Below are positions 40,261-52,863 of a stretch of DNA of 64,000 nt, one piece after another (position 1 is the stretch's first letter; each line of letters opens with the position of its first letter). The position numbers and the translations under genes were made by a program. The notes under the pieces are model-generated. The model did no database searches. It was not told the DNA's origin and was given only the letters and a program-made list of their open reading frames with translations. Origin of the DNA: Lenzites betulinus (lineage: Eukaryota; Basidiomycota; Agaricomycetes; Polyporales; Polyporaceae); contig JABYQU010000003.1 of the NCBI GenBank assembly GCA_022264855.1, positions 62,001 to 126,000 of the forward strand, in the 5' to 3' direction.

Positions 40261-43060
40261 TGGCCGTTGGAAGCGGCTCAAGTCCAACCTAAAAGGTGCC
40301 TGAAATCTCAATTAAGGCACATTTCGTGCGGAGTCCGAAAACGCACCCGCAGTGCTGGGTCAGGCACTTCAAACCCCGGCACCGAATCTAGAAGGCGACC
40401 GTCTAAACATATCCTCCTCCGTTCTCCACACCGTCCGCAGCACCGACTCAGTCCCCCGGCCCCCGCCCGCGTCCCCGCGAACCACGGCGGGCGCGCCGGC
40501 CTCTTCCACGTGCTCCGTCCGCATCCGGACGTTCTTTCCCGCACCGCGCGTCTCATCCTTCTCGCTATCCACCACCGCCGCCTCCCCGCTCGTCCCCTTC
40601 CCCTTCTGGCCCGCCTTGTCCCCTTCACCCAAACGTTAACCTTTCCCCTCGATCGTCCCCTCCGATCCCATACATTCCTCCCGCCCGTCTCCCGTCCATG
40701 CCTCCCGCTGCTGTGCATTGCCCGCCCGCTGTGTTGCCCGCGCACACTGTCTGGTCTCTGTCGCGTCGCGGCGCGTGTCGAGTGAAGAGACGAGCTGAGC
40801 CCGCCGCGCACACGCCATCTCCGCGCGCGCGTCCATCTATCACCCACAACCGACGCTTCCCACCGGCCTCGTACGTCTGACAGATCACATTCAGCCTCCC
40901 CCATCCCGTCCCCAGCCTGCCTGCCACTCTCGCTCGCCCGCTGCTGCCAGTGCCACCAATCGTACCAGTAAGCACTTGTCAGTCTACACCACCGGAGCCT
41001 GCACCCCTCCGCACGCTAGCAAACTCCCGGCGGCAAGACGCGCGGCCGCACCCCGCGCACGAGTCCAGAGCGCGGCGCAGGCCATCGCCGATTTGGAGCG
41101 TGCGAGAGCAGTGCAGGCTCGGTGCAGCTCGGTGGCAGACCGCCAGCGGACGATTGGCAGGTGCCGCACCTCCCCTCCCGAGGCCGTTCTCGCCCCTTGG
41201 TGGCGGTGCCCCTCCGCCTCCCAGCCAATCCGCGCGCGCGCACGTGGCAGGAGTGCTGCATCGGGACGCGCGGGTTCTCCTCGGCCTTCCCGGCGACGCG
41301 CGCGAGCGGACGCTGAGGTTGTCGCGGACCGGGGAAGGCCGTGCGAAGGCGGGCAGCTGGAGGGCCTGGGCGGTGGTGGTGGACGCAGGTGCCGTACGCG
41401 CGAGCGTGCGCGGCGTGCTCCCGCGCCTTCTCTCCGTCTCCGGCTCATCTCGACCGCCAGAACGCACGCAGTGCCGAACTGGCCCCGCGCAAGCGTGGCC
41501 TTCGCTGGCGGCTGAGGATAGTCACTGCGCGCCCACGCAGCGTCCTCTGTGGGCCGCTGTTCCCGCAGCTTACAGCATGATGCCGGAATGCAGAGGCGTG
41601 ATGCGACGATGCGTGATAGAGTGTGCGAGCGACCCTCCGAGGCCCTGATGTTTCCCATTCCGTGCGCGCTCTCGTGCGATGGCTCAGGCAGTCTGCGTTT
41701 TGTTCGTTCAGGTAGGCTCGCTGGTAGGCTCGCCCCGGATCGCACCTGATCCTCCTGCACAGTTTACGTGCTAAGAGCACCACTGCTAGTAGGTGGGCGC
41801 CCCAGAGCCAGAGCGTGAATCCCGCAGCGGCCCAGCCCCGGACCTCGCGCGCCGCGCACCAATCAACCCGCCTTGGGCGACGCGAAACACACACGGTTGT
41901 ACTACACGCGCTCCTCCCGGTGGCGGACCACGGATCCGCCTCCGCGCCCGGCGCATCTCTCACTCTGTCTCTCACTCCAGACTTCAGAGTTCCTCGGCAT
42001 CTGCGCAGGTGGGTTGTTTTTCTCCGGCCGCGGGCGGGCGTGCGTGTGCCACTAGCCTTGTACATACTAAAAACAAGAGAAAAGGACTTTGCCAGCGTCC
42101 AGCGCCGCGGTCTTAGACACGCGCGCGGCCTCGGCCTTTTTCCTGCGTCCTCCCTGCGCGCCCCCCCACCCCTGCCAGTGCAACCGCGCTCGCTTCGCCC
42201 CGGCGCTCCTGCAGGCCCAGGTCCGCGTCGCGTCGCATTTCCGAGCGGCACGCATCTCGCGCGTCGCGATCTCGGCAGCGCCCCGCTGTCGCTCCGTCTC
42301 TCTGTCCAGCTGTCTTTCTGTCTGTCGTGTGTCGAGAGTCTGCTTGTCCTGTGCCTCTATCTAGCTGTGTCTGTGCTGTCTGTCTACGGAGTCTGTATCT
42401 AGAGTCGAAACTCGATATCGTATGTCCGAGCTCGAGCCCGCCGGCCGTCCCACACGAACGTCCGAGCACGCCCCTGCCGGCTGTCAGTACTTCAGTACCG
42501 TGTCAGATTGTCAGACCCGCGCAGGCCTGTCAGTGCTCGGTGTCACAGCACTCGGGGCTTCTGCGCTACGCGCTCGCGCCTCTGCACCCGCGCGATATCT
42601 CCGCACGCATCTCCCGAGCCCCTGCCTCTGCTGCCTCTTTCTTCGTGCCTCTTTCTTCGTGCCACGTCCCCCGGCCTCTTCCTGTTCTGCTGTTCTGCGT
42701 TCTGGGCCTGGTTCTGTTCTGTTCTGTTGGATGCCCGGTCCTGCGCCGGCACGCGCGCTCGGCCCTCCCCGGGCTCCCCGCGCGACTGTCAAGTACCAGA
42801 AGTGGAAGTGGAAGTAGAGTTCGGAGGGAGGCCGATCGCGTCCTCGGTGCCTGGCCGCACAGGCCCCAGGCCCTGCCCTGCCCTGTCCTTTCTCCTCCGA
42901 GTCCGTGCCCTGCCCGTGTCCGTGGCCGTGTCCGTGTATGGCAGTAAGTAAGGCCCGCGGCGAGAGAGGCTGCGCGGATCTGCACGACGCGGTGCGGTGC
43001 GGGAGGGGCCTGATCGGCGGGTGGTATGTGGTTGGGTGATGTATGAAGTGCATTATCGTT
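40261..43060. other. Upstream region of zinc-finger gene; no supported gene
   Basis: GC-rich with many C/T tracts. Overlapping ORFs on both strands (e.g. 40984-41760 minus, 40950-41648 plus) show no domains or frame preference. Part is probably the long regulatory/leader region of the transcription factor gene, which is read leftward from about 40260. Confidence 0.4.
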
Positions 43061-43063
43061 GTG

Positions 43064-43098
43064 GGGGCGGGGCGGGGCGGGGCGGGGCGGGGCGGGTG
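43064..43098 (+). repeat. G-quadruplex-type GGGGC tract
   Basis: Five to six consecutive GGGGC units followed by GGGTGG on the plus strand. This fits the four-G-run rule for intramolecular quadruplex DNA. It lies in a region with no gene, about 2.8 kb upstream of the zinc-finger gene start. Confidence 0.8.
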
Positions 43099-46000
43099 GC
43101 TGGTATTGACATTGATCACTGTTAATAGGATCGTGCAGCTCGTCGTCCGTCTGTGCGAGCTCGGCATCCTCTGCGTGCGCCGCGCTGCATACGTGCGCAG
43201 CCTTCCCGTACGTACACCCATTCCCGCCTCCTTCTCCATTCGAATTCTCCCCCTCGTCCTCGTGCTCCATTTTACATTCTGCCGCGCTGCATACCCCTGC
43301 TCCTCGCTTCCGGCCTTCGCGCTGCTCGCAGACACCGACGTACGTCCTGCATATGCATCCCCGGCACCCTCCGTCTTCCGTCTTCCGCATCCCACATTCC
43401 CTCATTCCACCAATCCACCATTATACCAGCGCCCCGAGCCCGCGCGTCGCCGCCCTGTCAGAGCCAGATCGCGACGCTCGCTCCCGAGCGGTGGCACCCG
43501 GTCCTCTCCTCCCCCGGGGCATTGGCGGGACGCGCGCGCGATCGCTTGTATGCGCGACGCGCGAGATCGCTGGACGCGGACGAGGCTGCGCTATCTGCGC
43601 ATGCGAGGAGTTTGTATGCCTGACAGCAGCTCTGACATGGACAGCCCGCGGCGCGCGAAGGCTGACATACCCTGCACGCGAGAGAGGGCTGGAGGGGCCG
43701 AGCCGCGCGCGAGCCCGAGGTGCTCGGACGGCCGGGTGCGGTGCGTGAGCTTCTTTGCGCCGCGAGCGAGCCTCAGCTGCTCTGCAAGCTCTGAGTGCGT
43801 ATTGGTGCGTGATTGATTATACGGGTGTGTTTCGGAATTCATGAAGTGCGTGCGATTTACATCTACATGGTGGATGTATGCGTGTCTTCCCGCCGCGCGC
43901 GATCTTACACAATTCTTCGTACTCACCCTTATTCAGCCGCACGGCCCTCTCCCTCCGCCCGCCCGTCCGTCCGGCTCGCCAGAACCCACGCGCACACGTA
44001 CAGCCGGTAGCTGTAAGCGTGCACTAGCAGCACCCGCCATACCATACGAATCGCGTCGAACCCAATCTGCGCAGAGCAGCCGAGCAGCCGCTGCCAGGAG
44101 CCAGGGCAGGGCATCTCGGGGCCGAAGAGAACACGGGTGCAGTCCGGGGGGAGGCGTCCCGACGCTCCCGCCGCCTTCTGTGCTGGACGCTACTCAACGC
44201 CGGGGCCACCTGACATCCTCCTACATCTCACACCCACACTCAAAGCACTCGCAGTGGGCATGGGCGGACGGGCGCGGCGTGTCGTCGGCCCGCGCTTCGC
44301 ACGCTGCCTCCTTCGACTGCTCCTTCTGTGGCTCGCGCGTCGGTGGTGGGTGGTGGGCGCGCCGAGGCCTTGTTCCGCGTTCGGCACGCGACGTCCATGT
44401 CCAGCTTAACGTTAGCCTTTGGGAAGTGCGCGCAAGGGGAGACCCGCCCCGGGCACAACGCCAGGTACGACCCGCGTCCGTCCTCTTCTCCCCTTGGCTC
44501 GAGCTATCCATCGCAAGGCATGTACGAACAAGCAAGCATCATGATCAGAGTGCTATGATAGATTCTCTGACACCCATCCGGCGAACAATGCATTGCATTC
44601 AGTGATCCAGCTACTACGTCGTACTTAGTCCGCCGCACGCCCGGGCTGGCGAGCCCCGCGCGTACGTACACGTCCCGTCCGAAACGCGATCGCCCGCGCT
44701 GGCAGATCCTGCGTTCCCGCGCACGTCAACGCGGCCCATCGCAGCATCGCAGCATCGCAGCATCCCGCTCTTCCCCCATCCAGTGCCACCTTCGCCCTTG
44801 TCCTTCGACGATCCCAGATCACGCCCACCGACAGCGACAGTGAGTTGACAGGCCTCCGCGGCCGGGGGCGCGCAGCTGAGAGTTTGGGACGGCGATGGCC
44901 AGGCACGCATCCGGATTCCGGAGCCTAAACGCGACGCGAGACGAGATGGGTGTCGGAGATGCATCACGATCAGACGCTCTATGCTCTCAGATGCTCTCAG
45001 GGTGCTCCTTCCATCCCATCCCTCCACCATCGCAGCTCGCTGCCTGTGTATGGACTAGCCTCGCACCGCGTCCCGCTGGCTAGTAGCCACATCCCCGCCG
45101 GCGGCGAAGCCGCGCGTCTGCGCCGACCCTTCCGCGTCCGCGTCCGCATCCTGTCCGGCCGTGAGCTGCAAACCTTCGCTTGTCGCAAGGCCAGAAAACA
45201 ACATTGACCAAAGAGACACACGCATCAGAACGCACACAACACGTCCTCCCTCCGTGCGACACGCGATCACCCCCACCCCGGGCCACCCTGCACGACGCTT
45301 GCGCGCAAGCCCGGCATCAGGCCACAAGAATATTCGTGAAACGCGTGCGGGCGCGCGCGACAGTGACGAGCCAGCGGTACTGCGCCCGTGCTCAGCCGTG
45401 CTCCCAAGCTTCTGAATCCCGGCGGGATCCCCAGGCACACGCACCCCACGCCCACGCCCACGCGAGTCGCGTATGCAGCCCGGCTGTGTGTACGCGCACC
45501 GGGCATGTGCGCACCCAGCACTGCGCTGTGCCTGGGAGGCTGGGACCGTGGACCGTGGACGCGGGAGGAGCGGCGCCGCCGGGATCGGGCCGCCGGCGGT
45601 GGTGGGGCACAGTGCTCCACCGCACCCGCGCGCGCGAGAGGAGATCATGGTGAGCGGGCATACATGATACACGTCCTCGGATGACGCGGAGACGAGAGGT
45701 GCGCACAACGATCAACAATGTGACAGTGCAGAGGACGCGCGCGCGGTGGGCTATCCTATCAGCCTGAACGTCCGCCAAGTCGGGGTCCCGCCGTTTGGTC
45801 ACTGGTGTGCACTGTGCAGCGGTATCGGTCGAAATCGAATTCCACGCGACCGGGTTCTTGGTTCTCTCCCCGCGCGCGTTTCGCCCGCCTCCAAGCTTCA
45901 GCCTACGCCGTGGACTTTGGAATGTGGAGCGGGGTAAATGCGCGCGCGGGATGTCCGTGTTTGAGATTTGGCTTTGTGGCTCGTGTGCACGGAGCGTAGC

Positions 46001-46841
46001 GAGTACGTCAGTGCCCGAGTTGGTCTCCGAGTAGGTGAGGACGTACGGATCATGGCAGCGTTTGAAGCCCGATTATCGATAATGCATGCGTACATGCGCC
46101 CGGTGACGCGCATCCCACCTCCGTACTGAGCACCGAATGCCAGCCAACCTACGAATTCAACGTTCTCACCTCAGACTTCCCTTCCAAAAGCAGAAAAGCA
46201 GCAGTGGACCGACCGCGCTCCACTCGCGCGACGCTCGGCCGCAGGACCGCCACCGCGCCATGCCCCACGCGCCCGCCGCGCTAGTGCGAATCGGCCAATG
46301 TGGTTCGCCAGCCGAGCGGGGTGCGGTGTGCGCACGCGACGTGGGTGTGGATGTGGGTGTGGACGCGGTGGAATTGGGATCGCAATCGGTATCGGGCTCA
46401 GTGCCCCGCGGTGGCCTGCTTGGTGTGGCTACGTACGTCGTGTACTCCCTGGTCCGTCCGACTCCCAAGGCAAAGCCAAGGCGTGTAGTGGAGGGCCCCG
46501 CTGCTCATGAAGCATGCCCTTGCAACCCAGCAATACGTACGCGATGCCGCTGCGCACCCCGGACCATACGCGTCCACGCTCACGGCCCCGTCTGCGCACC
46601 CGCACGTCCATGTGCGACGTCGAAGGAGTCGATCCGCCGTACGCCAAAATCACGCGCCACGCCCGGAGGCTTTTTCCAGACGGCGGTGGCGGGCGGTGGC
46701 GGGTCGCGCGTGGCGGGCAGATCGTTCTCCAGCGGGCTGCCACGCGCGCCGTGCCGCCCCCCGCCCCGTCTCCCGGGCCCGCCGCAAGTTCGGGCTGGCG
46801 GTTCTTGCGCATGCCCCGCCCCGCCGCCCCCCGGGCGCGTC
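43099..46841. other. No supported gene
   Basis: GC-rich DNA with overlapping ORFs on both strands, none with domains. A short GCAGCATC direct repeat occurs at about 44740-44765. Nothing else to report. Confidence 0.35.
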
Positions 46842-46950
46842 GGGGCGCGTGCGCGTGCGGGGCGCGTGCGCGTGCGGGGCGCGTGCGCGTGCGGGGCGCG
46901 TGCGCGTGCGGGGCGCGTGCGCGTGCGGGGCGCGTGCGCGTGCGGGGCGA
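46842..46950 (+). repeat. 17-bp GC-rich minisatellite, six perfect units
   Basis: The unit GGGGCGCGTGCGCGTGC starts at 46842, 46859, 46876, 46893, 46910 and 46927, followed by a partial GGGGCG. Because 17 is not a multiple of three, all three frames read the same Arg/Ala/Gly/Cys/Val repeat; the ORFs crossing it (46137-47003, 46507-47082, 46514-47215) are therefore artefacts of the repeat. Alternating purine-pyrimidine GCGCGTGCGCGTGC is also Z-DNA prone. Confidence 0.9.
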
Positions 46951-49900
46951 CGCTATATTCCTACAATCGGAGCGCAGCATATGCCACCCGCACTCACTCG
47001 TAATCACACCCAAATCAACGTGCACGAACGTGAAACGCGAAAGCGCCATATGCACCTGCATCTGCGGGGGACCGCCGTCTGACGTCGATCGGCGGGCCGG
47101 CGGAACGCGGAACGCTGCGCGCGCACATATGCGACGCGCGAGGATCAGATTCAGAGCTCGCCGGTCGGCGGCTCGTTCTGCTGCAGCTTCTGACCGTTCG
47201 AATTCGCTGTTCTAATCTGTTCGCGCGCGCGGGACGGTGTTTGGGGCTAGCAGTAGCAGCTGCTGGTGCTATTCGTGGCGATCGTGATCGTGCGGTGACG
47301 GCATCCACAGCAGATGCAGATGCAGCGCGAGCGAGCGAGCGCAGGCGGGTGCGTCCGTGCTTCGTGATTCGTGATACATGATCCAATGCATGATGCATGA
47401 TTCACGAGCTGGGCATGTGAAGCGGGAGCGGGTGTTCCGCGGACGTCGCCTCGTAGCCGGGCGTGCGTCCTGCTAATACGCCCGCCCGCCCGCGGGCGTC
47501 GACTCCGTGCAGGCGAGCCCGACATTCCGAACGGGGCGCACGCGGGAGGAACGATCAGCGAGCGATTTGGCATTTGTAGTACCCTCGCTCCTCGATCGGG
47601 GCGGCGGCGGGGTGGGCTCTCCGCGCTGAGAGCCCGCACGCACGCCCCGCACGGTCCCCGTTCGTCATCGCTGCACAGCGCACGCGGCGGCCCGATGTGC
47701 GATCGCCCACCGGACGGTGTTGCGTCTTGTTGCGTGCACTCCTCTGCGAGTGAGCGCGGGCGGGCACGCGTCCGGCCAGGAACGACGGGGCAGGCACCGT
47801 CCGCGCGCTTCGCGAAGTGCCGGCGGGAGGACGGTGGGGCCGGGCGGGTGCGCCAAGGGACGGGGTGGAGCAGCAGCGTACGCGTGAGGCTGAGCGAGCC
47901 GGGGACACGCGCGGGTTCCCGCGATCCACCGTCGGGCGTGCGCGTACGAGATCAGATGCGGTGCTGCGCGATCTCGGAGGCAAGCAGCCAGCTGGGGAAG
48001 TTGATGTGCGCGGTGCGAGTCGCGAGCGTCGTTCGGCGGGACGGGGGACGGGGAACTGGCAGGGACGGGGGCTTCTGCATTCACCGGTGTGCGGCAAAGG
48101 AGCGTGCAGTCCGAGCGGGCGCGGGAGGTGCGCGCGTGTACCGTTGCCGCGAAGAACGGCGCTGCACACCTCGCGAGATCGTCAGGGCAGATGGCGGTGG
48201 GCGGCCGGTACGATCGGCGAAAGTGGGGCTGCTCGTGGCGGCCACGATGGATCGTGCAGTTCCATCCACAGCTCATAGCAGCAAACAACGGGCTGTGGCG
48301 TCCGCGCCGTTGTGGAGTGGTCAGGGTTGGACATGATCGAGCGGACGCGGAAGACGGACCGCGCAGGCTAAAGCACTCACTACACACTCGCGCTTCGTGG
48401 CACATATCGTCATCGCGGCGGGATGGTCTCCCCGGGTGGTATTTGATCGTTCGGTCGGTCGTTTCGTGTTGCAGGTTGTGGAGCGGGAAATGTGGCTAAC
48501 AGCCTCTTTGAGGCACGAGCTCACTGGCCCTGACGCGAGCCGCTGACGAGCAGGTACAAGAGTGCATCATGGGGTCGGTAATCAAAGAGGGTGCAGCTGT
48601 GGCCAGGACGGGGGCGAGTATGAGAGCTGCAATATCGCACAGCCACCACTGCGGACGCTGAGTCTATCAGAACCGTCCGTAGCGGCGGCGGCCAGTGATC
48701 GTTGAGCGCAACATGAGCAGGCAGCAGTTGTGGAAGATGCGTCGAGGAGCCAGCTGGTGCGCGCACGCTGGCGGACCATGCCCGATACCCGAAGCATAAC
48801 CCCCACCGAGGTCGGACGATCATGCTTGTCCAGCACACCCTGCCCGACGTGCCCGTGTCCAGGGAGCTCTGGCAGCACAGTTATCGCGCTCGAACGGCAC
48901 CCCGATTTCCCTCGACCCAAGTGCGACGCCGACGCACCCGCGTGCAGAAACCTACGGCTGACAGACATCCAGGATGAGATCCGGGACCGTTCGGCTCGCA
49001 CACCATCGGACACACAGGCCACACGTCCTCGGGGGATTCCGAGCCTCTTCCCCGCCCGCGCGCCGCACCCCTCAGCATAACGCTACACACCTGCCAAACG
49101 AGGGCCTGCATTGCATCGCTGCTCGCACGCACGGACGACGAGGGCGACCGCATTGCCGCGCACCGCAAGAATAGGTGTGTGGCCCGTGAGAACGAGTCGC
49201 GCTCGCTGCAGCGCGGCTCGATCCCACCCCGTGCACGTATCTCAATCGCGGACGGATCAAGGTGCACGATGCGGGGCTTCTGCTGCACAGGAGACGGTGC
49301 CCACCCACGTCCAACAGAGGAATTGTCCGCCAGTGCACCGGTATTGAATCCGCCGAGCGGCCGTGGGCGCAGGCTACCGCTGTTCGAGGCGGGCGACGTC
49401 CACGCCGTGCCACGTTACAATTTCTTGGTAAACGCCGTTTCCCCGGGGTGTGATAGGATGACAGGGTGCCGGTGACAGTATCGTTGAGACACGCGGCAGC
49501 AACCGAGGATGGCGTGTCTGAGATGTGCGTGCGACGTCCGGCGGCTCTACGCATAAGCGGGTTTCTGTTGCAAGAGGCTATAGTGTTTGACGGGTAATGT
49601 CTCCTATTGTGTGGAGCACATCTTGACGGTGAACCTGGAGGTGAAATCAGTGGCACTCCACGAGCTACGGGCGGCCGCTAACATTCCCGTACCGGGCACG
49701 TTTTGGTCTGCTGCTTCTCCACAGGGACGCCCAGAGAAGCACGGCGCAGCTCAGGGCACAGAAGCACGGGCACCCGCAATCCCTGGGGACGGGGAGGCTC
49801 GAACGTGATTGAGAGTTCCAGCGAGCGCCCTCCTTACCAAACACCGTGCCGCGTTCCGTGCACATGCGCGTGCCACGAGAGCTGCTGGATAAGCTCCCGG

Positions 49901-52863
49901 TGTCGCATTCCGACATCGAGCCGCGTCGAGGCGCATGTTCCCGTTTTGCCGCAGCTATTTCGCGCGCGTGTGTGGGGGACGTGATGGACTACGCGGATAT
50001 GGGGGTCAATTCCCCCCACTGCAGCCCGCCCTCCCCCGACGCCAACGTTCACGGCCGGAGCCGGCCAAACATAGACACCTCGGGCAGCGGCGTGCGCGTA
50101 CCCGTTCGTGGGGACCTCCCACCGCCAATCGTGCGCGCTGGCTTGAACGTGAGCACACACGGCCGGTTCGGGCAAGGGGCGCATCTATCCGTACCTGACG
50201 GCGATCCGTTTCGTCCAGCGATGTTCCCGTCTCGTGGCACGCGATTGAGCGTCGTCGAGGCGGAGATAACATCCACAATGCAGCCCATGCGCTATCCGAC
50301 TCGCCGGGGCTTCCATGCCCTGGCGGGGACAATGCGCCTGTAGGAAGAGAATGGGCTTTACGCGCGGGGGAGCTTCTCGGACGGCGCCGGGGCTCGGGGG
50401 CTTTGGAAAATCTAAGTGACGGAACTCTGCGGGCCGCCGGCGGCTCTCACCCACGATTTCGGATAGAGTGGAAATGCGTGTTGGGGCTGTTGATAGCATC
50501 ACCGAATCAAGCGAGCTGAAGTGGGAGGATGGGTGTCGTACAACAAGTTCGAATAAGCGCTGTCGAACCGGGGCAATACTCGATCCGAGTCGGTAAGTGG
50601 AGGAAGGAACCTAACGTATCAACATAGAGTCAAAGTCAACCAGTCAGTGGAAGATCACTGATGGGACGGCAGGTGATGGTGTGGCTCACCCGGCGGAATT
50701 TGGGAATGGGAGGATCAGAGATACTTTGAACGAAGGGGTGATGGATGTGTCAGAGGCGCTCAGTGTTCTATCGTTGATAGATGCGAACAACCTACAAAGA
50801 TGTAACTTGAAGGCGACGTGAATCCAACCCCAAACATGTACATACTTGGTGGCTGACGGGGTACGACGGGCGACATCAAGAAAACAATCGAGCGTCCGAC
50901 GGGACAGCGTCATTCTGAGAAAGAGTACTTCGAGCCCATTGAGGTAGGTCATGACTTCTACGTGTTTAGGGTCATGAATGGTCAGCGTAAGAATCGGCGT
51001 TATTGACAAGATTCTTGCTATGCCGATGAAGATTGAACGATCGGCAAAGTACTCACAATATGCCGATGCGGCGCCATTGTATCGTTATACCATGCAGATT
51101 AGCCATCCCGGCGCCACCGTCTCCTGATATATGCGATCAGGATCCTAGCAAGCGGGCTTGAAGGCACGTCTGGTGAGCATCGCACCTCGACTACTCTTGT
51201 ATTTGAACTGAGTGAATGACCTTTGGGCTCCTGTTTACCAAATAGCAGGTTGTCCAATTATCCGCAGGCCTAGAGGCTTTGAGAGAGAACAACATGGACC
51301 TGTGTCGAATCTAGGGAATCATGAGTACGAACGTGTGGAACGGCGATGGAGGGGTAACCCTACTGGAGATAGAATAGCATTACGTGAGGCTCGGAGAATG
51401 CCTGCTCGCGTGCTATCGCGGCGGCAGTCCACAGGAGTTACACCATTCACGATGAAAACGAGCAGAAGGATCATACATCTCGCTAGAAAATGTCACTGTT
51501 CCGTCCGAGGCTCACAAATTGGAATCCAAGGCGTAGAGACACTGGAAGACGTACCAGGACATGCGTGAATTCTTTGAGGATACGACAGAAAGGGCGCTGC
51601 ATCAGGCTGTGATATAGGATATTCTAAACAGCGGCATCAGTATAAGGCTCGACATGAAAGGCGAAGATAGTGGGGTAGACATTCAAACATACCGGCAAGG
51701 ATGACGACCAACAACCCATAGCGTTCGTCCGTCCCTATATCACGTTCTAGTGTAGCACAAGTTCCATATCGAGACATAGTGATTGAAGCCGCACCGGTAA
51801 CATGATCAGTGCTATACTAGCGGCAGAGTAGTGAAAGCTCACTAGCTACAGACCCCTGGTAAGAAGCAGCGCGGGCGTATCACCTGTGCAGCTTGGTGCC
51901 AACACCATACAACCAGCACAGGCGATCGACGCGGGAGGTATGAACATTATGCGCACGCGCGCCCTAGAATTACTGGCAAGCTTGAAGGAAGTGTGTCGAC
52001 GCTCCTCAACGTTCTTTCTTTCGCTAGCACCCAGTCGAGAACGACCATATGTGGCTATTTTGGCCTCGCGCAAGTAGATATTAGCCATTACCTGAGCACG
52101 CTTGGAACATGTTAGAAGGGAAAACTCGATAAGAGAGAAGAAACTCTTGCGAGAACGGGTGCCATGAGCGCGTTCAACGTTCAAATTGCAGCCATACCGC
52201 AGGGTGCACCGCCACCAAGCAGTTAAATCTCCGTCATACTCCTCCCAATTTTTGGTTAATCAAAGCTTACAACCATAATCTCCGACAGTGGTCGGAGTTT
52301 AACAGCCGACTCTATGGTAACCGGAAGAGGCCTGCTTGTCGACTCGTCTGAGCCCTCTCTCCCTCGATGATGTTCAACCACGCATTCCATACTGGTACAT
52401 GTATTACAGGCTACTGATGGATGATAACTTTCCGTCGCTTCCCAGGTTAGTACTTTAGCGGCAGGCCAATAACAACGCAACAAGGACTGCCTGATCGAGA
52501 CAGCATCTAGTGAGACAGTTCCTCATGAACACGTATTCACGGTTTTCCCCGACTTGTCGCAGGGCAACCTCCACAGAATGCGGCTGGTTTAGATGAACAA
52601 CACACGCAAAACTAGATGGCTCCGCGATAACTCGGTAAGAAACCCTCGCGCACTGTCGCCTAGCGATGACGCCCTGGCTTCGGGGCGAAATTGGTCAGTC
52701 TGGACCTCCCTTGTTTTCGCCTGCTTGATACGTTGTTGACCTTGTAATTTCGCAGTACAATACCTAGCGCGCGCCTGCTGCAATAGATGTTCCATTAATA
52801 CAGGCCTCAGCTCCGAGACCTGCGCGTCACCCACTCCACATTCTCTTACTTGTTTGCCTCGAT
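46951..52863. other. No supported gene
   Basis: GC-rich until about 50400, then clearly AT-richer. ORFs overlap on both strands without domains. A minus-strand ORF at 50686-51009 contains VMTYLNGLEVLFLRMTLSRR, faintly like leucine-rich repeats of F-box proteins, but it is too short and isolated to call. Other ORFs at 51212-51568 and 51846-52184 are featureless. Confidence 0.35.

Noticed and set aside
40984..41760. 258-codon minus-strand ORF upstream of the zinc-finger gene
   Set aside because: Overlaps equally long ORFs on the other strand and lacks any domain; explained by composition.
46137..47215. Three overlapping plus-strand ORFs of 191-288 codons
   Set aside because: Their openness is caused by the 17-bp minisatellite, which reads the same repeat in all frames.
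50686..51009. Possible leucine-rich F-box fragment on the minus strand
   Set aside because: Only a short leucine-rich segment, no F-box and no flanking exons; could be chance.
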